From positions 1 through 39,538 of the forward strand of contig JAUQPW010000047.1 in the NCBI GenBank assembly GCA_030550175.1: DNA of 39,538 nt, written 5' to 3'. The DNA is from a bacterium (lineage in GTDB: Bacteria; Moduliflexota; Moduliflexia; Moduliflexales; JAUQPW01). The position numbers were made by a program, and so were the translations under genes. Below are positions 7,486-14,247 of the stretch, piece after piece; the stretch's first letter is position 1; the number at the start of each line of letters is the position of its first letter. The notes beneath the pieces are model-generated. The model did not search any database and had not been told where the DNA came from. It was given only the letters and a program-made list of their open reading frames with translations.

Positions 7486-7992
7486 ATGACTTCTCTAATA
7501 CTCGTACTACGGATACTCCACATCGTCTTTGGCGTGTTCTGGGCTGGGACGATCATCTTCAGCACTTTGATCTTGGAACCCAGGCTCAAGCGTCTCGGGC
7601 CTGGCATCCAGAACCCGGTGATGAAGGCGCTGATGCCGGTAATGACTCCATGGATGATGCTCAGTTCGGTCATCGTCTTGCTTACCGGAGTAGCGATGAC
7701 ACTAATTATGCGCTGGGGCACACTAAATCTCTTGCTCGCCACCGCGTGGGGCTGGGCGATGCTGGTGGGGTTCGTTACGACCCTGGCTGCTATGGTTATC
7801 GACTTTGGTGTGATGGCCCCGACCGGAATGCAAATCGAGAAACTCGCCAAGAGTTTCGAGGGGCGCGCTCCCACCCCTGACGAAGCGCGCAGACTGGCGG
7901 GGCTGAATGCGCGAATCGAGACGTTGAGTCGCATGGATTTCGTCTTGATTCTGCTCACCGTAGGCTCGATGGCGGCAGCGCGCTACCTGTAG
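7486..7992 (+). CDS. Four-helix integral membrane protein, DUF2269/CopD-like
   Basis: A 168-residue protein with four predicted membrane helices: near residues 5-27 (LRILHIVFGVFWAGTIIFSTLIL), 58-78, 83-105 and 150-167. The HIVFGVFWAGTI opening, with a His in the first helix, resembles DUF2269 and CopD-like proteins, some of which bind heme or copper. A cytoplasmic stretch between helices 3 and 4 carries KSFEGRAPTPDEARRL. A strong AAAGGAG lies at 7473-7479. The stop is TAG, which matters when judging the amber codons elsewhere. Function is not established. Confidence 0.75.
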   Translation: MTSLILVLRILHIVFGVFWAGTIIFSTLILEPRLKRLGPGIQNPVMKALMPVMTPWMMLSSVIVLLTGVAMTLIMRWGTLNLLLATAWGWAMLVGFVTTLAAMVIDFGVMAPTGMQIEKLAKSFEGRAPTPDEARRLAGLNARIETLSRMDFVLILLTVGSMAAARYL

Positions 7993-8006
7993 ACGCAGAG
8001 TGGGCC

Positions 8007-8038
8007 AGGGGCCGTTTTCTGGCAGAAAACGGGTCCCT
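8007..8038 (+). terminator. Strong hairpin between membrane-protein and SRPBCC genes
   Basis: CCGTTTTCT (8012-8020) pairs perfectly with AGAAAACGG (8024-8032) over a GGC loop, and AGGGG/TCCCT extends the stem with one bulge. It is a very stable structure without a T tail, probably a processing or attenuation site rather than a textbook terminator. Confidence 0.45.
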
Positions 8039-8106
8039 GAACTTGTGCCCACGCCTAGGGCGCGAGGAGGCAATACCAAATTCAAGGATGAAAGGAGGTA
8101 AGGACA

Positions 8107-8454
8107 ATGATCAAAGTAGAAACGAGTATCATCATCAACCGTCCCCTGGCGGAGGTGTTTGCGTACGTGGTAGATCTCAATACGCGCGCCAACTGGCAAG
8201 AAGGGCTTGTCGAAGCGAAGCAAACTTCGAGCGGTCCAACGGGCGTAGGTTCGACCTACCGGTCCACTTCGGGACCGTTTCCGCTCCAGGGCAGGTTTGA
8301 GTTCGAACCCGCCGACGGTGGCACGCGAGTGCGCTTTTTCGTGGAATTCCAGCCGGGCGGATTCTTCAAGTTAGCCGATCCAGTCCTCGCCGGTACGCTG
8401 CAGAAACAGATGCAAACGTCGCTCGACAACTTGAAGAAATTGCTGGAAGCGTAA
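8107..8454 (+). CDS. SRPBCC-family (START-like) small protein
   Basis: A 115-residue protein of the SRPBCC superfamily (polyketide cyclase/dehydrase and lipid-transport type). It opens with VETSIIINRPLAEVFAYVVD, the hallmark strand-helix of the fold, continues with WQEGLVEAKQTSSGPTGVG, and ends with a long C-terminal helix (QKQMQTSLDNLKKLLE). The fold usually encloses a hydrophobic ligand; substrates cannot be read from sequence. The ATG follows AAAGGAGG at 8090-8097. Confidence 0.8.
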   Translation: MIKVETSIIINRPLAEVFAYVVDLNTRANWQEGLVEAKQTSSGPTGVGSTYRSTSGPFPLQGRFEFEPADGGTRVRFFVEFQPGGFFKLADPVLAGTLQKQMQTSLDNLKKLLEA

Positions 8455-8467
8455 TAGTGACCGCCGA

Positions 8468-8495
8468 CGGCTGACGGCGGTCGGCTGACGGCGGT
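8468..8495 (+). repeat. Perfect 14-bp tandem duplication
   Basis: CGGCTGACGGCGGT occurs at 8468-8481 and again at 8482-8495. With GACCGCCG at 8459-8466 each copy can form an alternative hairpin through CGGCGGTC, so the unit is a nested direct and inverted repeat between two genes. Confidence 0.8.
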
Positions 8496-8519
8496 CGCAC
8501 TTTCGGAGGTTCACTGAAT

Positions 8520-9467
8520 ATGATCGGCACCATCATCAGTCTGTTGGTTCTCGTCGCGCTCGTCATACTGTTCGCCTGGCTCGTGCGCCGTGCGTGGGGC
8601 GCGCAACGCGCCTGGGTGAAGTGGCCCGGCGTCATCCTCGCCGGCTTGCTCACGCTCATCCTCGCACTGCTGACCGTCGTCGGCACGATCGGCTTGTACA
8701 AGATTTACTCGCCGCGCAGCGTCACCGTGCCAACGGTAACCGTGCGCGGCACGCCCGAGTAGATCAAGCGCGGCGAACATCTCGCGGCGGCGCTGTGCGC
8801 GGGTTGTCATTCCCGCAGCGGCGAACTGCCGTTGAGCGGCGGAAAAAACCTGAGCGAGGAGATGGGGCTCCCGCTCGGCGACATCTATGGAGGGAATCTC
8901 ACGCCGGCAGGCAAACTGAAAGACTGGTCGGACACCGACCTCTTCCGGCTGATTCGCACCGGTGTAAACAAGAATAACCGCGCCACAATAATGGCTACGC
9001 TAAAGGGAGCGCAATCCTTGAGCGATGAAGACGCGCTGGCGGTCATCGCATACTTGCGTACTTCCCCGCCTGTAAAAGGGGAGACACCGGAGTTCAATCC
9101 CACCATCCTGACTGCGCTGTTCGTCGGAGCGGGTTTGATACCCTGGGATACGCCATCGTCGGTTAGCCCGGTGACCGCGCCGCCCAAAGCCGCAAATGCT
9201 GAATATGGCAGGTACGTGCTAGGGTTTATGGACTGCAGCGGCTGTCACGGTCCCAAACTCGACGGCAACGTGCCACCGCCGAATCCACCCGCGCCGGACA
9301 TTCGGGGATTTACGTCCGCTTTAACCAAAGACGAGTTTTTCAGTCTGGTGCGAACGAAGGCTGCGGCTGCCAAGCCAACCGATGTGATGCCGTGGCGTTT
9401 CATCGCCCGGCTGGATGACGTGGAATTGGAGGCGCTGTACTTGTACTTGCGCGGGGTGACGCGGTGA
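8520..9467 (+). pseudogene. Membrane-anchored diheme cytochrome c interrupted by one amber codon
   Basis: A first segment (80 codons) has two membrane helices, LLVLVALVILFAWLV and ILAGLLTLILALLTVVGTI, and then a periplasmic linker ending in GTPE. A TAG at 8760-8762 follows. The same frame then continues without a break as IKRGEHLAAALCAGCH, the first heme site, to a second heme site CSGCH at about 9236-9250, and stops at 9465-9467. Related proteins have a Gln at this place, so one CAG-to-TAG change explains the break. The whole frame would be 315 codons. Two c-type hemes on a membrane tether suggest an electron-transfer subunit. It is inactive unless the stop is suppressed or is a base-call error. 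Confidence 0.85.
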
Positions 9468-9553
9468 GGGGGAAGTTTGGCTTTGCAGTGATGTACGTGC
9501 CGATGTTGAACTCGATGCGCGTGGCGCGCGGAGAAGCGCGCGGGGGAAACAGC

Positions 9554-9582
9554 ATGACCACCCAAGTTGCAAAAGGAGGAAC
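9554..9582 (+). pseudogene. Possible first codons of an acyl-CoA dehydrogenase cut by IS66
   Basis: An ATG at 9554 opens MTTQVAKGG, and the frame then enters the IS66 end. An N-terminal KGG(S/T)(F/Y)L motif is typical of a group of bacterial acyl-CoA dehydrogenases. A GGGGG is present 9 bases upstream. The rest of such a gene does not appear on the other side of the element. The stub is short, so the identity is tentative. Confidence 0.35.
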
Positions 9583-11032
9583 GTACTTGTTTAGCGTCTC
9601 CTGATGTGCTATATAAAGCGCCATGACGACCGAATGTCCCAACTGTCGGACGCTTCGGGCCAGATGGGAGGCCGTCCAGGCCAAGCTGGAAGAGGTGCAG
9701 GCCAAGATCGCCGCCTTGGAAGCGGAGCTTCGCCGGGGCCGTCGGCAGGCAGCGCCCTTCTCCCGGGACGATCCGAAGCCGAATCCGAAGCCTCCGGGCC
9801 GTCGTCGGGGGAAAGGCCTCTTCACCTTCCGGCTGGTGCCTCCGGAGGAGGCGATCGACGAAACCATCGTCGTCCCGCTGGAGGCATGTCCCGACTGTGG
9901 GGGCCCCTTGGAGGACCGGGCTTCCCATGAACAAGTGCAAGTAGACCTGCCGGAGGTCAAGCCGGCGGTCTGGCGGTTTCGGACCGAGAGCGGCTATGGT
10001 CCCCGGTGCCGGAAGCGGGCGCGCTCGCGCCATCCGCGACAGGTCTCATCGGCGACTGGTGCGGCGGGGGTGAGCGTGGGGCCGAGGGCCAAGGCGTTGG
10101 CGGCGGAGTGGAAGCATCGGCTGGGCATCCCCTATAGGAAGATCGCCGAGCTGTTGCAGACGGCCTTCGGTCTGAAGGTGACCGCCGGAGGCCTCTGCCA
10201 GGCGTGAGGAGCGGCTGGCGGCGAAGGCTGAGCCGGTCGATCAGGAGCTGGTCGAGGCGATCCGGGACTCGGCCGGGGTCCATGCCGATGAGACGGGCTG
10301 GCGGGTCGGGGGGCTTTCGGCCTGGCTGTGGGTCTTCACCAGCCGGACGGTGACGGTTTCCACGATCGATGAGCGCCGGTCCCATGAGGTGGTAGTCGAG
10401 GTCCTGGGGCGAAGGTTGGCCGGTGTCTGGGTCGCCGACGGTTTCCGGGCCGATGACCACCCGGCGCTGGGCGAATGGCTCCAGCAGAAGTACTTCGCCC
10501 ATTTCCTGCGCGAGCTGGCGAAGCTTCAGGGGGAGAAGACGCGGGGGGCGGTGCACTTCCCCCGTGAGCTGGCTCAGGTGTTGCGGGAGGCCCTGGCGCT
10601 CCGGGACGAGCGGCCCCAGCGGGAGGCCGCGACCTTGGCGGCCAAGGTCCAGCGGCTCGAAGCCAAGCTGGACGCCTTGATCGCGGAGGGGCGGCGGTTC
10701 ACCGATCCGGACCATGCGCGCTGGGCCAAGCGGCTCCGCAAGCAACGGCGGCATCTCCTGCGGTTCCTCCGGGTCGAGGGGGCGGAGGCGACCCACAACC
10801 GTGCCGAACGGGCCCTCCGCCCCGCGGTGATGGTCCGCAAGACGGGGGGCTGCAACAAGACCCGTCGGGGCGCCCGCACCCATGCGGCCTTGGCCAGCGT
10901 CCTTGCGACCCTCAAGCAGCAGGAGCGAGGGGCGCTCGACTACCTGGCTTCCGTCCTTACCGCCCCAGGCCCCCCAAGCTCCTATCACCACCGGTGTTCG
11001 ACACCTCATGACGCTGGACGCTAAACAAATAC
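9583..11032 (+). mobile_element. IS66-family insertion sequence (single-ORF, ISBst12-like)
   Basis: Terminal inverted repeats are visible: left 9583-9598 (GTACTTGTTTAGCGTC) and right 11017-11032, reading the same inward with one mismatch (T for C). Only the large TnpC-type transposase is present, without TnpA/TnpB, which matches the ISBst12 branch of IS66. Flanking 8-mers are GGAGGAAC on the left and TGATTAAG on the right, so the 8-bp duplication that IS66 elements make is absent. The element is much more GC-rich than the sequence on its right. Confidence 0.85.
9623..11024 (+). pseudogene. IS66 transposase (TnpC), one frameshift
   Basis: The first frame has the IS66 N-terminal coiled coil (ARWEAVQAKLEEVQAKIAALEAEL), a zinc-binding CPDCGGPL, and the central domain ending GLKVTAGGLCQA, where it stops at 10205-10207. 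The second frame continues from about 10200 with the catalytic domain (VHADETGWRVGG, then AWLWVFTSRT and VADGF) and the C-terminal NRAERALRP and GARTHAALAS segments. The frames differ by one base near 10195-10205. The stop lies inside the right inverted repeat. The DDE catalytic core is recognisable, but the protein is split, so the copy should be inactive. Confidence 0.9.
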
Positions 11033-11216
11033 TGATTAAGCTATGGACATTAGCCGGGAAGCCGAAAAGGATAATCCTTTGGAAGCAGGACAAGTCAAGT
11101 TTTATCAGAATATTATCTGGAAACTTAAAGAACCTCTTCGGGTAGGGCGTTTTTGACTATCTTAAAAGAAGTTTGACGAATTTACTTGAAGAGGATTCCA
11201 TGAAAGGAAGTAAGTT
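11033..11216. other. Right flank of IS66, no recognised gene
   Basis: A 37-codon frame from ATG 11043 to the stop at 11154-11156 (MDISREAEKD...) shows no family I know. It could be the tail or head of a gene lost at the junction. Composition has already changed to the AT-rich type of the rest of the window. Confidence 0.3.
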
Positions 11217-11737
11217 ATGTCTGATGTTACGCCAGACCTTATCTTTCAAGTTGCCACCGGTTTTATGGCAGCCAAGCACCTGTTTGCTGCGAATGAGATA
11301 GGTCTATTCGAGAAGCTGGCCGAAGGACCGGCTACTTTGGATGAGCTGGCTCAACGGACAGGTATTCCTCGGCGAACCTTATTGTGGAAGGGGATTTTTT
11401 CAAAGATCCTATTCCCGATGGGCATGATGTCGTTATTGTCGCCAATGTGATCCATGGATTCTCAGCAGAATGTAACCTCGAATTACTTCGGCGTATTCGT
11501 GGGCGAGTACCCGATGGCGCTCGTCTGTTATTGGTGGACTTCTGGACCGACCCAACCCATACTCAGCCTCTATTTGCCGCATTGATGGCTGGTGAATTCC
11601 TGCTCAATACGGGAGGAGGAGATATCTATAGTGAGGAAGAAGCTCGGGGATGGCTTCAACAGAGCGGGTGGCGGGTATTGGAACAAAAACCTTTGGCCGG
11701 TCCATCGAGCTTGATGGTGGCTGAAACGGTGAAATGA
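11217..11737 (+). pseudogene. SAM-dependent O-methyltransferase with a large internal deletion
   Basis: The first 56 codons match the N-terminal dimerisation domain of hydroxyneurosporene/acetylserotonin-type O-methyltransferases (LIFQVATGFMAAKHLFAANE, then ELAQRTGIPRRTL). After about 11385 the sequence resumes in another frame with the far end of the catalytic domain: VEGDFFKDPIPDGHDVVIV, VIHGFS, LLLVDFW and the C-terminal strands to VAETVK. The middle, including the SAM-binding GxGxG loop, is missing. Family proteins are about 330-340 residues, so roughly 150-170 codons are gone, and the junction is out of frame. It should be dead. It precedes the enolase-superfamily gene and may once have shared its transcript. 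Confidence 0.85.
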
Positions 11738-11821
11738 TAAAACCTTACTAAAATAGGATAAAAACTAAAGGAATCAAATCGCCTTTACGATCTTGGTTTA
11801 CTTCACAGGAGGTTTAAGACC

Positions 11822-12928
11822 ATGAAAATCACCAATGTGGAATGTTCTATTTTATCCGTTCCTTTAAAACGAACCCTGGGAAACTCCAGAACAGCCTATA
11901 ACGTTGTAGACTGGGTTGTTGTACAGATCCATACCGATGAAGGCATCTCGGGAACCGGCCATATGGGTTCCATGGGCTATCAAAAGGGAAGAGGTTCTCG
12001 GGCGATGAAGAGTGTCGTGGACACCGAATTGAAAGAGGTAGTGGTCGGTAAGGATCCTTTTTACATTGAAAAAATCAGAAAAGATCTGTGGGCTAAAAGT
12101 TATTATTACGGCCAAAAAGGCTTAGCTTATTGGGGAATTTCGGCCATCGATACCGCTCTTTGGGATATTGTAGGTAAAGCCACCGGAAAGCCCCTCTATA
12201 AGCTCTTGGGTGGCTGCCAGGACGAACTTCCGGTCTATGGAAGCGGAATTGATTTATCCTGGTCCCTGGAAGAACTCATCCAAGAGGTTACCGACTTTGT
12301 TGAACAAGGCTTTAAGGCCGTTAAAATTAAGGTAGGAAAACCAGATTACAGGGAAGATCTTCAACGCGTCAAGGCGGTTCGGGAAGCTATTGGGGATGAT
12401 ATTCATCTTATGGTCGACGCCAATCAGGCCTGGCGACCTGCGGAAGCAATTCAGATAGGGAAGCGACTCGAAGAGTATAATATTTACTTTCTGGAAGAGC
12501 CAGTTTCTAACAACGATATTCCCGGTATGGCTAAAGTCGCCGCTGCCTTAGATGTTCCCATAGCTGCCGGAGAAATGGAATTTACCCGGTACGCTTTCAG
12601 GGAACTGTTAACCGCCGGGGCCATTGATATCGTCCAACCTGATCCCATGAGAAATGGAGGAATCACCGAATGTATGAAAATTTGTACCCTGGCCGATACC
12701 TGGAACCTGCCGGTTACCTCGCATTTTTATATCGAATTGATGGTTCATGTTCTGGCCGCCATCCCCAACGCCCTCTATCTGGAATATATTCAGGTTTTTG
12801 TGGAAAGTCTCAATGAAGTGATCGTCCATCCTGTGGAAGTCAAAAACGGGATGATGCAGGTTCCTCAAAGACCTGGACACGGCGTAGAGTTTAGTAAGGA
12901 AGGATTCAATAAATATCGAATTGCTTAA
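11822..12928 (+). CDS. Mandelate racemase/muconate-lactonizing family enzyme (enolase superfamily)
   Basis: A 368-residue enolase-superfamily enzyme. The capping domain is at the N-terminus, followed by the barrel. Catalytic KxK is K168-I-K170; metal ligands are D199 (MVDAN), E225 (FLEEP) and E251 (AAGE); D274 (VQPD) and H301 (TSH) supply the Asp-His dyad of the mandelate racemase subgroup. Such enzymes abstract a proton next to a carboxylate; most relatives are sugar-acid dehydratases or racemases. The substrate cannot be fixed from motifs. AGGAGG at 11808-11813 supports the ATG. It is followed after 15 bases by a cupin gene, which suggests a small sugar-acid or keto-acid pathway. Confidence 0.88.
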   Translation: MKITNVECSILSVPLKRTLGNSRTAYNVVDWVVVQIHTDEGISGTGHMGSMGYQKGRGSRAMKSVVDTELKEVVVGKDPFYIEKIRKDLWAKSYYYGQKGLAYWGISAIDTALWDIVGKATGKPLYKLLGGCQDELPVYGSGIDLSWSLEELIQEVTDFVEQGFKAVKIKVGKPDYREDLQRVKAVREAIGDDIHLMVDANQAWRPAEAIQIGKRLEEYNIYFLEEPVSNNDIPGMAKVAAALDVPIAAGEMEFTRYAFRELLTAGAIDIVQPDPMRNGGITECMKICTLADTWNLPVTSHFYIELMVHVLAAIPNALYLEYIQVFVESLNEVIVHPVEVKNGMMQVPQRPGHGVEFSKEGFNKYRIA

Positions 12929-12943
12929 AAGGAGGAAAACAGG

Positions 12944-13444
12944 ATGAACCGTTCTCCCTATGTTCTCCATGAAGAGGACCTTCCATGGACCGAACAATCC
13001 CATGGCCTTAGTTATGGTCTTCGTCGTAAACAACTGGGTGCGGCCGCAGGCAACCGCAAACTCGGTTGCAGCCTGTATGAAGTCTTTCCAGGATGTAAAT
13101 CCTTTCCTTATCATTATCACTGTGCCAACGAAGAAGCCATCTATGTCCTGGAAGGCTCGGGGACTCTCCGGATCGGGGGAAAGGAAGTAACCATTTCAAA
13201 GGGGGATTACATCGCCTTACCCAGCACCCAGGAAGGAGCCCATCAGGTCATTAATACCTCCGATCGACCTTTACGTTACTTATGCTTTTCGACCATGATC
13301 GAGCCCGATGTCATCGTCTATCCAGACTCCGGTAAGGTCGGCATTCTTGCGGGCTCTGCTCCGGGGGGACCTAAAGAGCAGAGAACTTTACATATGTTTC
13401 TACGAACCGATGCCAGGATGGACTACTGGGATGGGGAAGCATAA
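12944..13444 (+). CDS. Single-domain cupin protein
   Basis: A 166-residue cupin. Motif 1 is PYHYHCANEEAIYVLEG with two His and a Glu as metal ligands, and motif 2 is HQVINTSDRPLRYL with the third His. The length fits one jelly-roll domain with N- and C-terminal extensions (C-terminal MDYWDGEA is common in this branch). GGAGGAAAA lies 8 bases upstream of the ATG. Metal-cupins include sugar isomerases, dioxygenases and binding proteins; the partnership with the upstream enolase-superfamily enzyme is the main clue, and no reaction can be assigned. Confidence 0.85.
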   Translation: MNRSPYVLHEEDLPWTEQSHGLSYGLRRKQLGAAAGNRKLGCSLYEVFPGCKSFPYHYHCANEEAIYVLEGSGTLRIGGKEVTISKGDYIALPSTQEGAHQVINTSDRPLRYLCFSTMIEPDVIVYPDSGKVGILAGSAPGGPKEQRTLHMFLRTDARMDYWDGEA

Positions 13445-13453
13445 GTTTTGGAC

Positions 13454-13873
13454 TTATTCCCCTACGACTTGTACGAGGATTTCTCGGTGACGAGGCCGAT
13501 TGTCAAAATCGATCAAAATAATCTGTTGCCAGGTTCCGAGTTGAAGCTTTCCCTGGGTAAAGGGTATGGTCAGAGAAGGACCTAAAAGGGCTGCGCGAAC
13601 ATGGGAGAATCCATTCCCATCCCCCCAGCGTGCATTGTGATCATAATGAATATGTTGGGGTGCTATCCGTTCGATCGCCCTTTTGAGATCTTCGATAACC
13701 CCACTTTCAAACTCAATCGTTGTGATTCCGGCTGTTGATCCGGGAACAAACACGGTTACAATTCCATGGGTGAGTCCCGAGCTTTTAAGTAAGCCTTGAA
13801 CTCTAGAAGTCAGGTCATGAACGTCACTGAACCCTTGGGTTTTGAGCTGAAAAGAAAAAGATTGAACAGGCAT
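13454..13873 (-). CDS. YjbQ/UPF0047 family protein
   Basis: A 139-residue YjbQ-family protein. The conserved core is visible: GIVTVFVPGSTAGITTIEFE, then YDHNARWGDGNGFSHVRAALLGPSLTIPF, and the closing GTWQQIILIDFDNRPRHREILVQV. Members can supply a weak thiamine-phosphate-synthase-like activity in vitro and complement in E. coli, but the physiological role is unclear. The His and Asp residues in the central segment are the presumed metal ligands. It converges on the cupin gene with a 9-base gap. Intact. Confidence 0.9.
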   Translation of the reverse strand: MPVQSFSFQLKTQGFSDVHDLTSRVQGLLKSSGLTHGIVTVFVPGSTAGITTIEFESGVIEDLKRAIERIAPQHIHYDHNARWGDGNGFSHVRAALLGPSLTIPFTQGKLQLGTWQQIILIDFDNRPRHREILVQVVGE

Positions 13874-14247
13874 ACTTTTAGGAGCTGCTGTAATACAGAT
13901 TGTGACTGAATGACCAACCTGTCAGGGCGATAGATTGCTTTCCGCGGGTTACTCTTAAGTATGCAGGGGCTCGCCCTGACAGGTTACTCTCTACCATCCA
14001 AGTTGATACGACCGACAAAGTTTCGAAGTTTTAGCAAACTGCTTAAAGCCAGGAACCGGAGGTTCCTTTGCCGTAAAACCTCCGGAAGTTGAGAAAATTA
14101 CTTTTCATTCAACCCTATCAAACCACGTATAAAATACCCGGCTTATCTGGAAGAGTCAAGGAGATAAATCTGAGAAGACAGGGTTAGTAGAGAAATTTCG
14201 CAATTACTTCATATTTCGCAGTAAAAGTAGATTCGCAGAAATCAGAT
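13874..14247. other. Intergenic region with two palindromes
   Basis: No gene is seen. The stretch holds a 15-bp perfect inverted repeat (13916-13985) and a CCGGAGGTT/AACCTCCGG hairpin (14056-14064 with 14077-14085, 12-base loop). The region lies upstream of yjbQ and downstream of the giant membrane protein gene, so one or both may take part in ending that transcript. Confidence 0.5.
13916..13985. repeat. Perfect 15-bp inverted repeat with 40-bp centre
   Basis: AACCTGTCAGGGCGA at 13916-13930 is exactly complementary to 13971-13985. The centre contains GCAGGGGC. A 70-bp unit with perfect ends fits a miniature inverted-repeat element or a very long RNA stem; no flanking target duplication is obvious. 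Confidence 0.75.

Noticed and set aside
9957..11093. A 378-codon open frame on the minus strand across the IS66 element.
   Set aside because: It is a shadow of the GC-rich IS66 transposase; its sequence is low-complexity Pro/Arg/Gly-rich without domains.
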